From Myxococcales bacterium (lineage in GTDB: Bacteria > Myxococcota > UBA4151): a stretch of DNA of 64,000 bases. The translations under genes and the position numbers were made by a program. Each line of letters begins with the position of its first letter. Positions within the stretch are counted from its first letter, which is position 1. The notes under the pieces were generated by a model. It searched no databases and was not told the DNA's origin. It was given only the letters and a program-made list of their open reading frames with translations. The stretch is taken from the NCBI GenBank assembly GCA_002722845.1, contig PBND01000076.1, forward strand, positions 1-64,000. The letters run 5' to 3'. This document shows positions 40,784-49,167 of this stretch, one piece after another.

Positions 40784-42694
40784 CTAGGGGCTGCTCCACC
40801 AAATCGGACTGCTCCAGGCCCGCTCTTGGATCAGCTTGGGGACCTCTGGATCGTGGCAAGCCTCGGGGCGGGCATCGGCCGCAAGTCGTCGGCAGTCCTG
40901 TTGGCTCCACCGGCAGCGAGGATGCTCAAGAATGCGGGCGTAGTAGACGGCCCGCTGGCTCGGTTCAAAGTCCAGATCTTCGAAGGTTCCACACAGACTA
41001 TCGGCGCCGCGACCCTGGGCCTCGCAAGTCTCTGCGTCCGTACGGTAGTCACCGCCGCTTTCCGCCAGATCGATGACCGATTGGTGGGCCTGGCCATCCC
41101 CGTCAATCCAGAGCTTCACAAGTTGGATCCGCTCCAGCGGTGCCGGATCTTCACCCTCGAGATCGGGGGCCCTCAAAGCACTGACGACGAAGCGTGGCTT
41201 GCCGTCGAGCCAGCCGGGTGCGGGCAGGTCCATGCCCATTGGGACCCCTTGGGCGTAGGCAGTTTTGACGAGATCGGGGTCGTCACAAAGATCCGTGGGA
41301 AGATCCCAGCCGCCGAAAAATCGCAGACTGATTCGGGGGCCACTGGTGCCCCAGGACTCCCGCCGGTGAAGGGCTTCGAAGATGGCATCGCGGCTGTTCT
41401 CATAGGCCCAGACGCCGACGAGGCCACCGCCGGTGCTGCGCCAGGCGCTGGTGGTGAGACTTTCGTCGCCTCCCAGTCGGGCCTCGGGAGACCACTCCAC
41501 CCGGCCTGTATGACCCTTCCAGGCCTTTTCGCTCACGTGGCCGGGGCTTGCATTGTGGGTGTCGGTGCTGGCGATGACACCCAACTTGAAGGGGTTGACG
41601 CCGCTGCGTTCGGCCTCCTGCATGCCCTCGATAAGGGCCCCTCGGAGGTAGTCTCGAACGGAGGTGCAACCCCCGCCAGTCATGCCGAATTGTCCCGTCC
41701 CATCACCACAGTCTTCACTGTCTTGCGGGAGGGCTTTTTCGAAACCGCACTGCTCGTCCACGGCGCCGAGGATCGACCCCAGACCTGTCATGCATTCCAT
41801 GTCACCTTTATGCTGAAAGATCTCCATGCTGCGTTCCATGTCCTGGCGTAGCTGGTTGGCTTGCGCTCGGGCCGTCGTGCTTAGGCCCTCGGGGTGTTCG
41901 ACTCGGAACATCTTACCGTTGCTGAGGTTGCTGTTGTGGGGAATCACCAAGGCTTCACAGCCCTCAATACCCTCGTTGCACTGGGTTTTCAGCGCTCGCC
42001 AAAGGCCTTCTGGCTCCGGTTCATCCAAATAGGTGATGGGGCTCGGTGTCGTCCCATTTCGGAAGATGACGTTGCGGTGCAGGTTGGAGACCCCTGTGGC
42101 TGCGGTGTACTCGTAGCCGTGGAAGCTTGTGAAGCGGCAGGCTGAACTGCGATCGTAGGCTGCCTCCGTCGCGGCCTGGATTCGGTCCCAGACGCTGGTA
42201 CTGCGAGCCAGGCAAGCGGCGTCGCAAAAGGCGGGATGGGCCGGGACCACTTCCGCCAGGATCATCCCCAGCGTCATCGTTGAGAGGTTGGTGCCCTGGC
42301 GGTAGGTGGCACAATCGGCCGTCTCGTAGCCGGTGGCCGCCGGATCAAGACAGGTTTGCACCTCACCGAAGAACTCGGCGTGGTCGGTCACTGCGGCAAA
42401 GTCCAGCGGCGCAGGGAGTTGGAGTTGCCGGGTGCCTTCGCCGTTTTCATCCAGTGGGGGTAGGGTGATCGAGGCCCCTTGGGCGAAGGCGTAGGCGTCT
42501 TCAGGGCCTTTGCGGACGTGCTCGGTCCAGGCATCAAAAGAGAGCGCCGTGTGGACGTGAAGATCACCGAAGAGCGCTATTTTCTCCTCGCTTCGCTCCG
42601 CACAGACGGCTCGAGTCTCACTGTAGACGAGGTCATACTGACCCAAGGGCTGGGCGCAGCCGCCAAAAAACAGAGCGAGGAGCAGGCGCTTCAT
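40784..42694 (-). CDS. DUF3604 family lipoprotein (PHP-like)
   Basis: A 636-residue protein. The signal peptide ends at a Cys (LLLALFFGGCAQP). 'LFGDLHVHTALSFDAW' and 'DFAAVTDHAEFFGEV' are PHP-type metal-binding motifs. 'EALVIPHNSNLSNG', 'LGVIASTDTHNASPG' and the C-terminal 'DPRC/CHDPE' region complete the DUF3604 pattern. It is probably an outer-membrane-attached metallo-phosphoesterase-like enzyme; substrate unknown. It overlaps the HupE-like gene by 4 bp. Confidence 0.88.
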   Translation of the reverse strand: MKRLLLALFFGGCAQPLGQYDLVYSETRAVCAERSEEKIALFGDLHVHTALSFDAWTEHVRKGPEDAYAFAQGASITLPPLDENGEGTRQLQLPAPLDFAAVTDHAEFFGEVQTCLDPAATGYETADCATYRQGTNLSTMTLGMILAEVVPAHPAFCDAACLARSTSVWDRIQAATEAAYDRSSACRFTSFHGYEYTAATGVSNLHRNVIFRNGTTPSPITYLDEPEPEGLWRALKTQCNEGIEGCEALVIPHNSNLSNGKMFRVEHPEGLSTTARAQANQLRQDMERSMEIFQHKGDMECMTGLGSILGAVDEQCGFEKALPQDSEDCGDGTGQFGMTGGGCTSVRDYLRGALIEGMQEAERSGVNPFKLGVIASTDTHNASPGHVSEKAWKGHTGRVEWSPEARLGGDESLTTSAWRSTGGGLVGVWAYENSRDAIFEALHRRESWGTSGPRISLRFFGGWDLPTDLCDDPDLVKTAYAQGVPMGMDLPAPGWLDGKPRFVVSALRAPDLEGEDPAPLERIQLVKLWIDGDGQAHQSVIDLAESGGDYRTDAETCEAQGRGADSLCGTFEDLDFEPSQRAVYYARILEHPRCRWSQQDCRRLAADARPEACHDPEVPKLIQERAWSSPIWWSSP

Positions 42695-43626
42695 AGGCCC
42701 AGAATGGCCCCGCTCCGCTCAACGGTCCAGGCCAGCCCGATGCCGCCGGCTGTGTAGGCCCCGAGTTGTTCCGCGCGCTTGAGCCAGGATGAACCCCAGC
42801 GAGCGAGCATCCAGGCGAGGGCCAGCAGCCCGGCGATGACCATCAGTTGGGCCAGTTCAAGGCCCAGATTGAAGCCGACCAGTTTGGGAAGCAGATCCCC
42901 GCGATCGAGGCCGAGTTGATCCAGCATACCGGCGAAGCCTAGACCATGGATTAAGCCGATGCCGATGACAAACGGCCCGCGCATTCTCTCGCGGTCCAGC
43001 AAGGCACTGCGGGCGACAAGGACGATGGAGACGGCGATCAGTGCTTCCACCACAGGGGGGGGGAAGCGGAGCCAGCCGAAGCCAGCCAAGGTGAAGGAAG
43101 CCGCGTGACCCAGGGTGAAGGCGGTCACAAGGATGACGAGGGTTTTCAGGCTGCGCACGCCCAAGCTCAGGACCAAGAGAAAGAGCAAGTGATCCCATCC
43201 CGCAAGCAGGTGTTCAAAGCCCAAGCGCAGGCTCGCCCCGAGCCCGGGACCTGGTCCAGGCGCCTCGGGTAACACCAAGGGTTGGGGCAATTGGGCGCTC
43301 GTCTCCAGGGTCTCGCCGTCTTCCTGCAGCCGAGCGATGATCATCGGGTGGGCGCCTTTGGGTCGATGAAAGGCGATGGTGGCACCCCGTAGGCTCGAGC
43401 CACAGGTTAAGCGACCCTGCAGGGGGTACACAGGCAATAATGCTGTTTGGCAGCGGGTGGGAAAGCGAGGACTCAATTTTTGAGCCCCCTTGCCTCGGGT
43501 TGCGAAAGAGAAGCGGTAGTTGCCCGGTCCACTGGCCTGGAGGTCAAGGAATCCGAGTCCGCCGTCATGGGCCGTGGCAGCCGGCGCGAAGGCCAGCAGG
43601 AGGATGAAGAGCGCCCCGTTCCTCAC
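42691..43626 (-). CDS. HupE/UreJ family membrane protein
   Basis: A 311-residue protein. A signal peptide (cleaved near ATAHDG) precedes an extracytoplasmic domain of ~130 residues. The C-terminal half is the HupE/UreJ_2 module, with 'LGFEHLLAGWDHLLFLLVLS' (conserved H and D), 'TAFTLGHAASFTLA' and 'IGLIHGLGFAGML'. Related proteins transport nickel, cobalt or copper, or accompany metalloenzymes. It is coupled by 4-bp overlaps to both neighbours. Confidence 0.88.
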   Translation of the reverse strand: MRNGALFILLLAFAPAATAHDGGLGFLDLQASGPGNYRFSFATRGKGAQKLSPRFPTRCQTALLPVYPLQGRLTCGSSLRGATIAFHRPKGAHPMIIARLQEDGETLETSAQLPQPLVLPEAPGPGPGLGASLRLGFEHLLAGWDHLLFLLVLSLGVRSLKTLVILVTAFTLGHAASFTLAGFGWLRFPPPVVEALIAVSIVLVARSALLDRERMRGPFVIGIGLIHGLGFAGMLDQLGLDRGDLLPKLVGFNLGLELAQLMVIAGLLALAWMLARWGSSWLKRAEQLGAYTAGGIGLAWTVERSGAILGL

Positions 43627-44438
43627 CGTTCGATCCGATAGCTTTGTTTGAGGTCTTCAAGGCGGGCTTCGCCTTCAGCGCCGCGAGCGGTCTTCTCAAG
43701 CCGGCGCCGCACATCAGCCTGCAAGATGTCCGCTTTGGGTAAGCCCGGCGCCTTGTCCTCCAAGAGCCGAATCAAATGGAAGCCGAAACTGGACTCGATG
43801 GGCCCCTGCCAGCGCGGACCCATCGGCAGTTTGAACAGGGCCTCTGCGAAGGGGGCGCCCAGGCGTTTCGCCAGTCCCGTTTGGTCGATGGGTCCGAGGA
43901 CTCGGCCATGGATAAAGGGGTCCCCTAAACGGGGCGGTGTGTCTTTCGCCCCTTCGTCCATCAGACCCTCCAAAGCCTTGGCTGCATCCGATTGCGCCTG
44001 ATCCTGGCGACGCTGTCGGCTGAAGAAGAGATGGACAAAGCGACGCCTTCTCGGGAGCGCTAACTCCTCTTGATGCTGCTCGATATAGGCCTGCACTTCC
44101 GCATCGGAAGGGGGCTCAGGGGGAAGCCCATTTTCTAGAAAAAACCGCATCGCCTGGGCCAGGCGTCGTCGGACCACAGGATCGTTGCGGTCAAGACCGA
44201 GACGACGGGCCTCTCGACTGAGCATCTCCATCTCGATCCAGGCCGTTTCAAGGCCCGCGAGCTCAGCCTCGCTTGGGGCCCGGCGCCGCTGCCGCTCGAA
44301 GTCCTTTTTCAGCCCGTCTCGAATGGACTGACTGAGTTGGATCACGCGCTCAGTGTTCGGCTCCGGTGTCCGGAACCAAAGCAGCAGGCCAGCGATCAAT
44401 AGAAAGGGGATGAGGGGTTCATTGCGGAGGAAATTCAT
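43623..44438 (-). CDS. Parvulin-type peptidyl-prolyl cis-trans isomerase, membrane anchored
   Basis: A 271-residue periplasmic folding factor. It has an N-terminal membrane anchor (PFLLIAGLLLWF), a SurA-like helical region (~25-120) and a parvulin domain (~125-240) with 'RRFVHLFFSRQRRQDQ', 'LGAPFAEALFKLPMGPRWQG' and 'ESSFGFHLIRLLEDKAPG'. It probably serves the secreted DUF3604 and HupE-like proteins in the same operon. Confidence 0.85.
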   Translation of the reverse strand: MNFLRNEPLIPFLLIAGLLLWFRTPEPNTERVIQLSQSIRDGLKKDFERQRRRAPSEAELAGLETAWIEMEMLSREARRLGLDRNDPVVRRRLAQAMRFFLENGLPPEPPSDAEVQAYIEQHQEELALPRRRRFVHLFFSRQRRQDQAQSDAAKALEGLMDEGAKDTPPRLGDPFIHGRVLGPIDQTGLAKRLGAPFAEALFKLPMGPRWQGPIESSFGFHLIRLLEDKAPGLPKADILQADVRRRLEKTARGAEGEARLEDLKQSYRIER

Positions 44439-44454
44439 CGCCCGTAATTCCGGT

Positions 44455-45702
44455 CTATGAGTCCCGCGGGACGCGGGCCGAGATCGTGCGTGGGATGTTC
44501 ATCCAAACGAGGAGTTCCGGCGTTAAAAAGGGCTTTCCATTGTTGACGAGTGCAACGGAGATATCCCGTTCTGGATCGGCCCAGCAGAGAATATTGGTAA
44601 AGCCCAAATGCCCAAACGCCTTCGGTGTTTTTGCCCCATAGAGACCCATCAGCGGCGAACCGAGCATGAAACCCAGACCATAGCGGATCGGCAGGAGAAT
44701 GATCTTATCGATCTCAGCGACGTTCTGCTCCATCACCGCGGCCCGTACGGAGGATTCCTTAAAGATCCTTCGGCGGCCGTACTTTCCGCCCCGCAGGAGG
44801 CATTCGAAGAAGGCCGAGAACTCGTGGGCGGTACCTACGATGTTCCCACTGGGGACCACCCCGGTGAGAAAACGCGGGTCGTTCGTCAACTCCACAATGC
44901 CGTCCATGTCTTGGTCGAGGGCCTTGATCAGTTGGCGATTAAAGGGGGGCAGACTGGGTGGACCGGTGGCCGCCTCTCGGGCCACGTGGTCCAATTGGTC
45001 GGGCCTGATGCCGTAGCTAAAGTTGAGCTTCATCGGCTCGGTGACCCAATCGTGCAGCACCTGACGCAAGGGCATCCCCGTACGCCGCTCGAGGAGGGCT
45101 TGGATCAGGAAGCCGCCATTGACCGCTTGATAGGCCAGGCCGGTGCCAGGTGTCCCTGTCGGTTCGGCCTCCTTCAAGGCCTGGAGCAACATGACGGGAT
45201 CATGGAGGACATCGAGATTGGTGGTCTGGGGGTGGGCCATATGGAGCCCCGCCCGGTGGCTTAAGACTTGCCGCAGCGTGATGTCATCGCGGCGCCTTCC
45301 AGCCAGGTCGGGCAGGTAGGTCACGATGGGTTCATCTAGATCCACCAGGCCCTTTTCCACGGCCTTCATGGCGAGCATGCCCGTGATCGCTTTGGAGCCA
45401 CTGAACAGATTAAAAAGTGTGTCTGGCTGGGCCCGCACCAGGGGCATGTCGTCGGGGTCTCCCGGACCATTCCCCCGACTGTGACCGATGCTTCGCTCCA
45501 GGATCACTCGGCCCCGCCGACGGATCGAGAGACTCATTCCTGGCTGGAGGCCTAGACGGTAGTAGTTCCGAACTGAAGCCCAGATGCCCTCGACGATCTC
45601 CGGTGTGAGGTCGCCGGCTTCTGCCGGCTCCTCTGCGTCGCTGACCGTCGTGACCTGATCGGGATCGAAGCGCTTTTTGACTCGCCGCCAAAGGCCTCTC
45701 AA
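44455..45702 (-). CDS. Serine hydrolase of the beta-lactamase (class C / EstB) family
   Basis: A 415-residue enzyme without signal peptide. The nucleophile motif is FSGSK (Ser101, Lys104), and 'GTGLAYQAVNGGFLI' carries the second catalytic Tyr. 'AFGHLGFTNILCWADPE' near the C-terminus replaces the third beta-lactamase motif, with H-x-G. The layout fits carboxylesterases such as mycobacterial LipE-type proteins rather than beta-lactamases. It overlaps the upstream alpha/beta hydrolase gene by 4 bp. Steroid ester hydrolysis is a plausible but unproved role. Confidence 0.82.
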   Translation of the reverse strand: MRGLWRRVKKRFDPDQVTTVSDAEEPAEAGDLTPEIVEGIWASVRNYYRLGLQPGMSLSIRRRGRVILERSIGHSRGNGPGDPDDMPLVRAQPDTLFNLFSGSKAITGMLAMKAVEKGLVDLDEPIVTYLPDLAGRRRDDITLRQVLSHRAGLHMAHPQTTNLDVLHDPVMLLQALKEAEPTGTPGTGLAYQAVNGGFLIQALLERRTGMPLRQVLHDWVTEPMKLNFSYGIRPDQLDHVAREAATGPPSLPPFNRQLIKALDQDMDGIVELTNDPRFLTGVVPSGNIVGTAHEFSAFFECLLRGGKYGRRRIFKESSVRAAVMEQNVAEIDKIILLPIRYGLGFMLGSPLMGLYGAKTPKAFGHLGFTNILCWADPERDISVALVNNGKPFLTPELLVWMNIPRTISARVPRDS

Positions 45703-46598
45703 GGGGCCCCCAAGAACTGCAGCACAGCCCGATTGAAGCGCCGCTTATGTTCGAGGTTCGGCGCATGGGCGGCATTGCGGAGCACTTCAAGCTGGCACAG
45801 GTCCCCGAGTTTGCGCTGGAGTCGCTTGGCCAGGGACAGGGGGAAAATGGCGTCGTGCTCACCCCAGATCAGGAGCGTGGGCGCCTGGGGGGGGTGCCGG
45901 GGCGTTTGGGAACGTTCCCCCTCGAGGTAGTCGAGTAGATCCAGCAGGAGTTCTCGTTTTCCTTCAAGCTGCTGGTTCATCAGGACCCTGTGTGCGTCCC
46001 GCAGGAGGGGAAGGGGAATCCAGGGGGGCTTGTGCCAGGCGACCGCCATCAATCGGCGGAGGTCCTTGGGCTCCTCGGGCAACAGTAACTCGGTAATATG
46101 CTGGACACCTAAGGTCTCGAGGGACGCGTGATGATCGACCTTGGTGATCTCATCCCCGGGACAGCCGACAAGGATCATCCGGCGGATACGGTCCGGGAAT
46201 TTGGTTGCCAAGGTGTAGGTGACGAAGCCGCCATAACTCATGCCCAGGAAGTCGGCCTGATCGATGCTCAGATCGTCGAGAAGGGCGCAAACCGCCTCGG
46301 CCTGATGGGTGATGCTACGACCCGGTGTGGCGGTGGTACTGCGGCCAAAAAACAAGAGATCGGGGATAATGAGACGGTGTTTTTTTGCCAGCGCCGCCAC
46401 CTGGGGATGCCACTGCCACAGGGCGCTGGCACCGAAGCCGTGGAGTAGGACCAGAGGGGGCCCGTCCCGATCACCTAGCCAATAGCTCAGTTCACCGTTG
46501 GGGGTTTCAACGAGGCATTCTTTGAGCCCACTGCGGCGGAAGCGACGCTTGAGCAGGCTCTCATGCAGTCGTGTTGGGCTGAGTCGTCGTCTGAGCAC
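45699..46598 (-). CDS. Alpha/beta hydrolase
   Basis: A 299-residue soluble hydrolase. The GTG at 46598 (AAGGA 10 bp upstream) is chosen; earlier in-frame codons overlap the upstream lipoprotein gene and look non-coding. 'PLVLLHGFGASALWQWHPQV' is the oxyanion loop, GMSYGG holds the nucleophile Ser, 'LIWGEHDAIFPLSLA' the Asp and 'RNAAHAPNLEH' the His. It follows the lipoprotein by 13 bp. Fits meta-cleavage-product-hydrolase-like or lipase families. Confidence 0.82.
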   Translation of the reverse strand: MLRRRLSPTRLHESLLKRRFRRSGLKECLVETPNGELSYWLGDRDGPPLVLLHGFGASALWQWHPQVAALAKKHRLIIPDLLFFGRSTTATPGRSITHQAEAVCALLDDLSIDQADFLGMSYGGFVTYTLATKFPDRIRRMILVGCPGDEITKVDHHASLETLGVQHITELLLPEEPKDLRRLMAVAWHKPPWIPLPLLRDAHRVLMNQQLEGKRELLLDLLDYLEGERSQTPRHPPQAPTLLIWGEHDAIFPLSLAKRLQRKLGDLCQLEVLRNAAHAPNLEHKRRFNRAVLQFLGAP

Positions 46599-46611
46599 GA
46601 TTCCGAATTCC

Positions 46612-47394
46612 TTAGGGGCAAAGACAGGCAGGAATGGGCGCCCGCTGGGCCCCGGTCTGTGTCCCCGTAAGGCTGATAAAGGTGCGGCTCGGTTCACGGT
46701 TGGGGATCTCCACCTTTTCCATCTCCACGGTGGAGAGATCGGCCGAAAAGACGAGATTGTTGAGCTTTTGATCGTAACGGTCATTCTGGGGGTTATCCCC
46801 CTCCTCCAGGCCAGCGGTGCCGCACATGACACCCTCGCAATGGACGTTGCCGGAGGTGCGCATATCCTGGGCACAGCCAGGGCCGCTCGCCCCCGACTCG
46901 GGCGTCCAACTGTTCCGGTCGACGCCGAAACCCTCCCCTGGTGTGCAAGCATCCCAGGTGAGGATGTTCCCTTGGAGGTCACCAATGCCAGCCCCACAGG
47001 GCGCTGGGCCGACCTGAACACTGTTTTGTGTCGTCGTACGAATACCGAAGGAAGTGACCTCAAAGTCCTCTCGGAAGTTGAGTTCGAGCAAATGGCTTTG
47101 CCCGGAACCGGGACCATCCTCACCGCCTGGTACCCGGATGCGTAAGACGCCCGGTGTGAGTGGTTCGACGTTGTCGCCGGCCCCCAGCGGGGTTTCCTCG
47201 ATATGAAATGAGCCGCCGATTTCGTAGCTGAGCACCCAGCTCTCGCCACAATCACCGACCCCCACATCAGCGGGGGAGGTCCCCCCATCGGGGATTTGGC
47301 CCCCATCGCCACCTGGGGCGGGCCCACCATCGCCGTCTGGACTGGACGGACAGCCGATGAGGAGGGAGCAAAAGAGTGCCACAACACGGATCAT
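46612..47394 (-). CDS. Lipoprotein of unknown function, first gene on the minus side of the kstD promoter
   Basis: A 260-residue lipoprotein: signal peptide with lipobox LLIGC, a Gly/Asp/Pro linker, then a beta-rich domain containing six or more Cys ('WDACTPGEGFG', 'GPGCAQDMRT', 'HCEGVMCGTAG'). No family recognised. It starts 67 bp from the KstR-type operator at 47462-47475 and leads a minus-strand run of genes down to 36813, so it may be part of the steroid regulon, for example in binding or uptake at the cell surface. Confidence 0.75.
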   Translation of the reverse strand: MIRVVALFCSLLIGCPSSPDGDGGPAPGGDGGQIPDGGTSPADVGVGDCGESWVLSYEIGGSFHIEETPLGAGDNVEPLTPGVLRIRVPGGEDGPGSGQSHLLELNFREDFEVTSFGIRTTTQNSVQVGPAPCGAGIGDLQGNILTWDACTPGEGFGVDRNSWTPESGASGPGCAQDMRTSGNVHCEGVMCGTAGLEEGDNPQNDRYDQKLNNLVFSADLSTVEMEKVEIPNREPSRTFISLTGTQTGAQRAPIPACLCP

Positions 47395-47461
47395 GAATGC
47401 AGTGTGGCACGAAATAGGGGCTCCTTGCGAGTTGCAGTCGCCCGCCCCTAGACCACCAGAC

Positions 47462-47475
47462 TAGAACGTGTTTCA
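47462..47475. promoter_or_regulatory. KstR-type operator in front of kstD
   Basis: TAGAACGTGTTTCA fits TnnAACnnGTTnnA exactly. Half-sites are TAGAAC and GTTTCA with the same GT spacer as the other two sites. It ends 9 bp before the kstD ATG and lies 67 bp from the divergent lipoprotein start. Bound protein would cover the ribosome-binding region of kstD DNA, so it should block transcription start or elongation there. Confidence 0.8.
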
Positions 47476-47484
47476 GTCGAGCTG

Positions 47485-49167
47485 ATGAAACCTTGGGATC
47501 ACGAATTCGATCTATTGGTCGTGGGTAGTGGCGCAGCGGCCCTTTCCACCGCCCTGCGCGCCCATGATCTCGGGGCCCGCGTCCTCTTGGTCGAAAAGTC
47601 CAGTCACTGGGGTGGTTCCACGGCCATGAGTGGTGGTGTGTGTTGGGTTCCTAACCATCCTTGGATGGACTCCGTTGGCATCGAGGACAGCCGTGAAGAG
47701 GCTTTGACCTATTTAGGCCACGTGACGGCGGGGGAAGTGGAGCCGGCGCGTCTTGAAGCCTATGTCGATGGGGCCCACCGCTTGTTGCGTTGGGCGAGCG
47801 AGACGAGCCACCTCGCGTTTGATCCGATTCCCGCCTATTGTGACTATTATCCCGAGGCACCGGGGGGAAAGCCCGGTGGTCGGAGCATGGACAGCCGGCC
47901 CTTTGATGGGGCTCGACTAGGCCATGCGCTCGAGACGCTTCGGCGTCCCCATCCCCAGAGCCAGATCCTTGGCCTTTTTGGTATTACCGCGGCCCAGGCT
48001 CAGACTCTCCTTGCAGGTTCTCTCCTGGCTCGGATGTGGCTGATGCTTCGTTGTTTTGTGGGCTATTTTCTCCGGGGGTTGAAGCGACGTCGTTTCGGTC
48101 GAGATACCCGCCTAACTACGGGCAATGCACTTTGCGCCCGTCTTCGGCGGAGCCTGATGGATCGGGGGGTTGAACTCTGGTTGGAGAGCCCTTGTCGTGA
48201 ACTCGTGACCGAAGACGGACGGGTCATGGGTATCGTGGTCCAAAAAGGCGAGACAAGCCTTCGGTTGCGAGGGCGTTGGGGCGTGATGTTGGCCGCCGGT
48301 GGCTTCGAGCGCAGCCAGGTGCTGCGAGACCGTTTTCATCCCTTCGAGTCACAAACCGACTGGAACGCTGGCAATGAGGCAAATGAGGGCGATGGGATTT
48401 TGATGGGTGAGGTCGCCGGTGGGGATTTGCGCTTGATGGACCAGTTGTGGTGGACCCCGGTGAGTCAAGTTCCGCGCAGCGAATTTGCCTGGGTTCTCGT
48501 GGTGGAAAAGAATCTACCGGGCTCCATTTTTGTGAACGCCCAAGGGCAGCGATTCATGAACGAGGCCGAGCCTTATCTGGACGCAGGTCGGCACATGCTG
48601 TCCCAAGGGCCCTGTTGGTTGCTGTTCGATGCTCGCTACCGGCATCTTTATCCCTGTGGTCCGGTTGCCCCCGGATACGCCATGCCCGACAAGCGGGTGC
48701 CCCGGCGATTGCGGGAGGGCTATCTGAAGACGGCCGCGACGGTGAGGGAGTTGGCCGGTGTGATCCAAGTGGACCCGGCCGTTCTCGAAGCCACGCTGGC
48801 GGAATTCAACCAAGCTGCAAGCGCAGGCCATGATGGGGCTTTCGGGCGTGGTGAGAGTGCGTCGGATCGTTATTATGGCGATCCAAGGGTGCAGCCCAAT
48901 CCTTGTCTCGCAGCCCTCGATAAGCCTCCCTTTTATGCGGTGCCCATCTATCCGGGAGACCTGGGCACAAAGGGGGGACTTGCGACCGATGTGAAGGGCC
49001 GGGTGATCGACGGTGAGGGGCGGGCGATCTCGGGGCTCTATGCCGCGGGTAACAACAGTGCCAGCGTCATGGGGCCCAGTTATCCCGGGGCCGGTGGGAC
49101 GATCGGCCCGGCTCTGACCTTTGGGTTTCTCGCCGCTGAAGCCGCGAAGGAGGATGCCGGTGACTGA
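47485..49167 (+). CDS. kstD: 3-ketosteroid 1-dehydrogenase (KstD-like flavoprotein)
   Basis: Removes hydrogens from C1-C2 of 3-ketosteroids, allowing later opening of ring B. The 560 residues begin with the FAD-binding 'DLLVVGSGAAALSTALRAHD' and 'VLLVEKSSHWGGSTAMSGG'. The C-terminal 'PFYAVPIYPGDLGTKGGL' and 'SVMGPSYPGAGGTIGPALTF' are typical of KstD. Tyr533 and Gly537 (YPGAG) correspond to the catalytic Tyr/Gly pair of Rhodococcus KstD. A 4(5-alpha)-dehydrogenase of the same family is the alternative. First gene of the operon. Confidence 0.88.
   Translation: MKPWDHEFDLLVVGSGAAALSTALRAHDLGARVLLVEKSSHWGGSTAMSGGVCWVPNHPWMDSVGIEDSREEALTYLGHVTAGEVEPARLEAYVDGAHRLLRWASETSHLAFDPIPAYCDYYPEAPGGKPGGRSMDSRPFDGARLGHALETLRRPHPQSQILGLFGITAAQAQTLLAGSLLARMWLMLRCFVGYFLRGLKRRRFGRDTRLTTGNALCARLRRSLMDRGVELWLESPCRELVTEDGRVMGIVVQKGETSLRLRGRWGVMLAAGGFERSQVLRDRFHPFESQTDWNAGNEANEGDGILMGEVAGGDLRLMDQLWWTPVSQVPRSEFAWVLVVEKNLPGSIFVNAQGQRFMNEAEPYLDAGRHMLSQGPCWLLFDARYRHLYPCGPVAPGYAMPDKRVPRRLREGYLKTAATVRELAGVIQVDPAVLEATLAEFNQAASAGHDGAFGRGESASDRYYGDPRVQPNPCLAALDKPPFYAVPIYPGDLGTKGGLATDVKGRVIDGEGRAISGLYAAGNNSASVMGPSYPGAGGTIGPALTFGFLAAEAAKEDAGD

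Noticed and set aside
44455-45702. Beta-lactamase resistance gene
   Set aside because: SxxK is present but the other motifs are of the carboxylesterase branch and there is no export signal; context is catabolic.
46599-47387. Long N-terminal extension of the alpha/beta hydrolase frame
   Set aside because: It runs through the lipoprotein gene in another frame and has Ser/Arg/Pro-rich non-protein-like composition; the GTG at 46598 with a Shine-Dalgarno is a better start.
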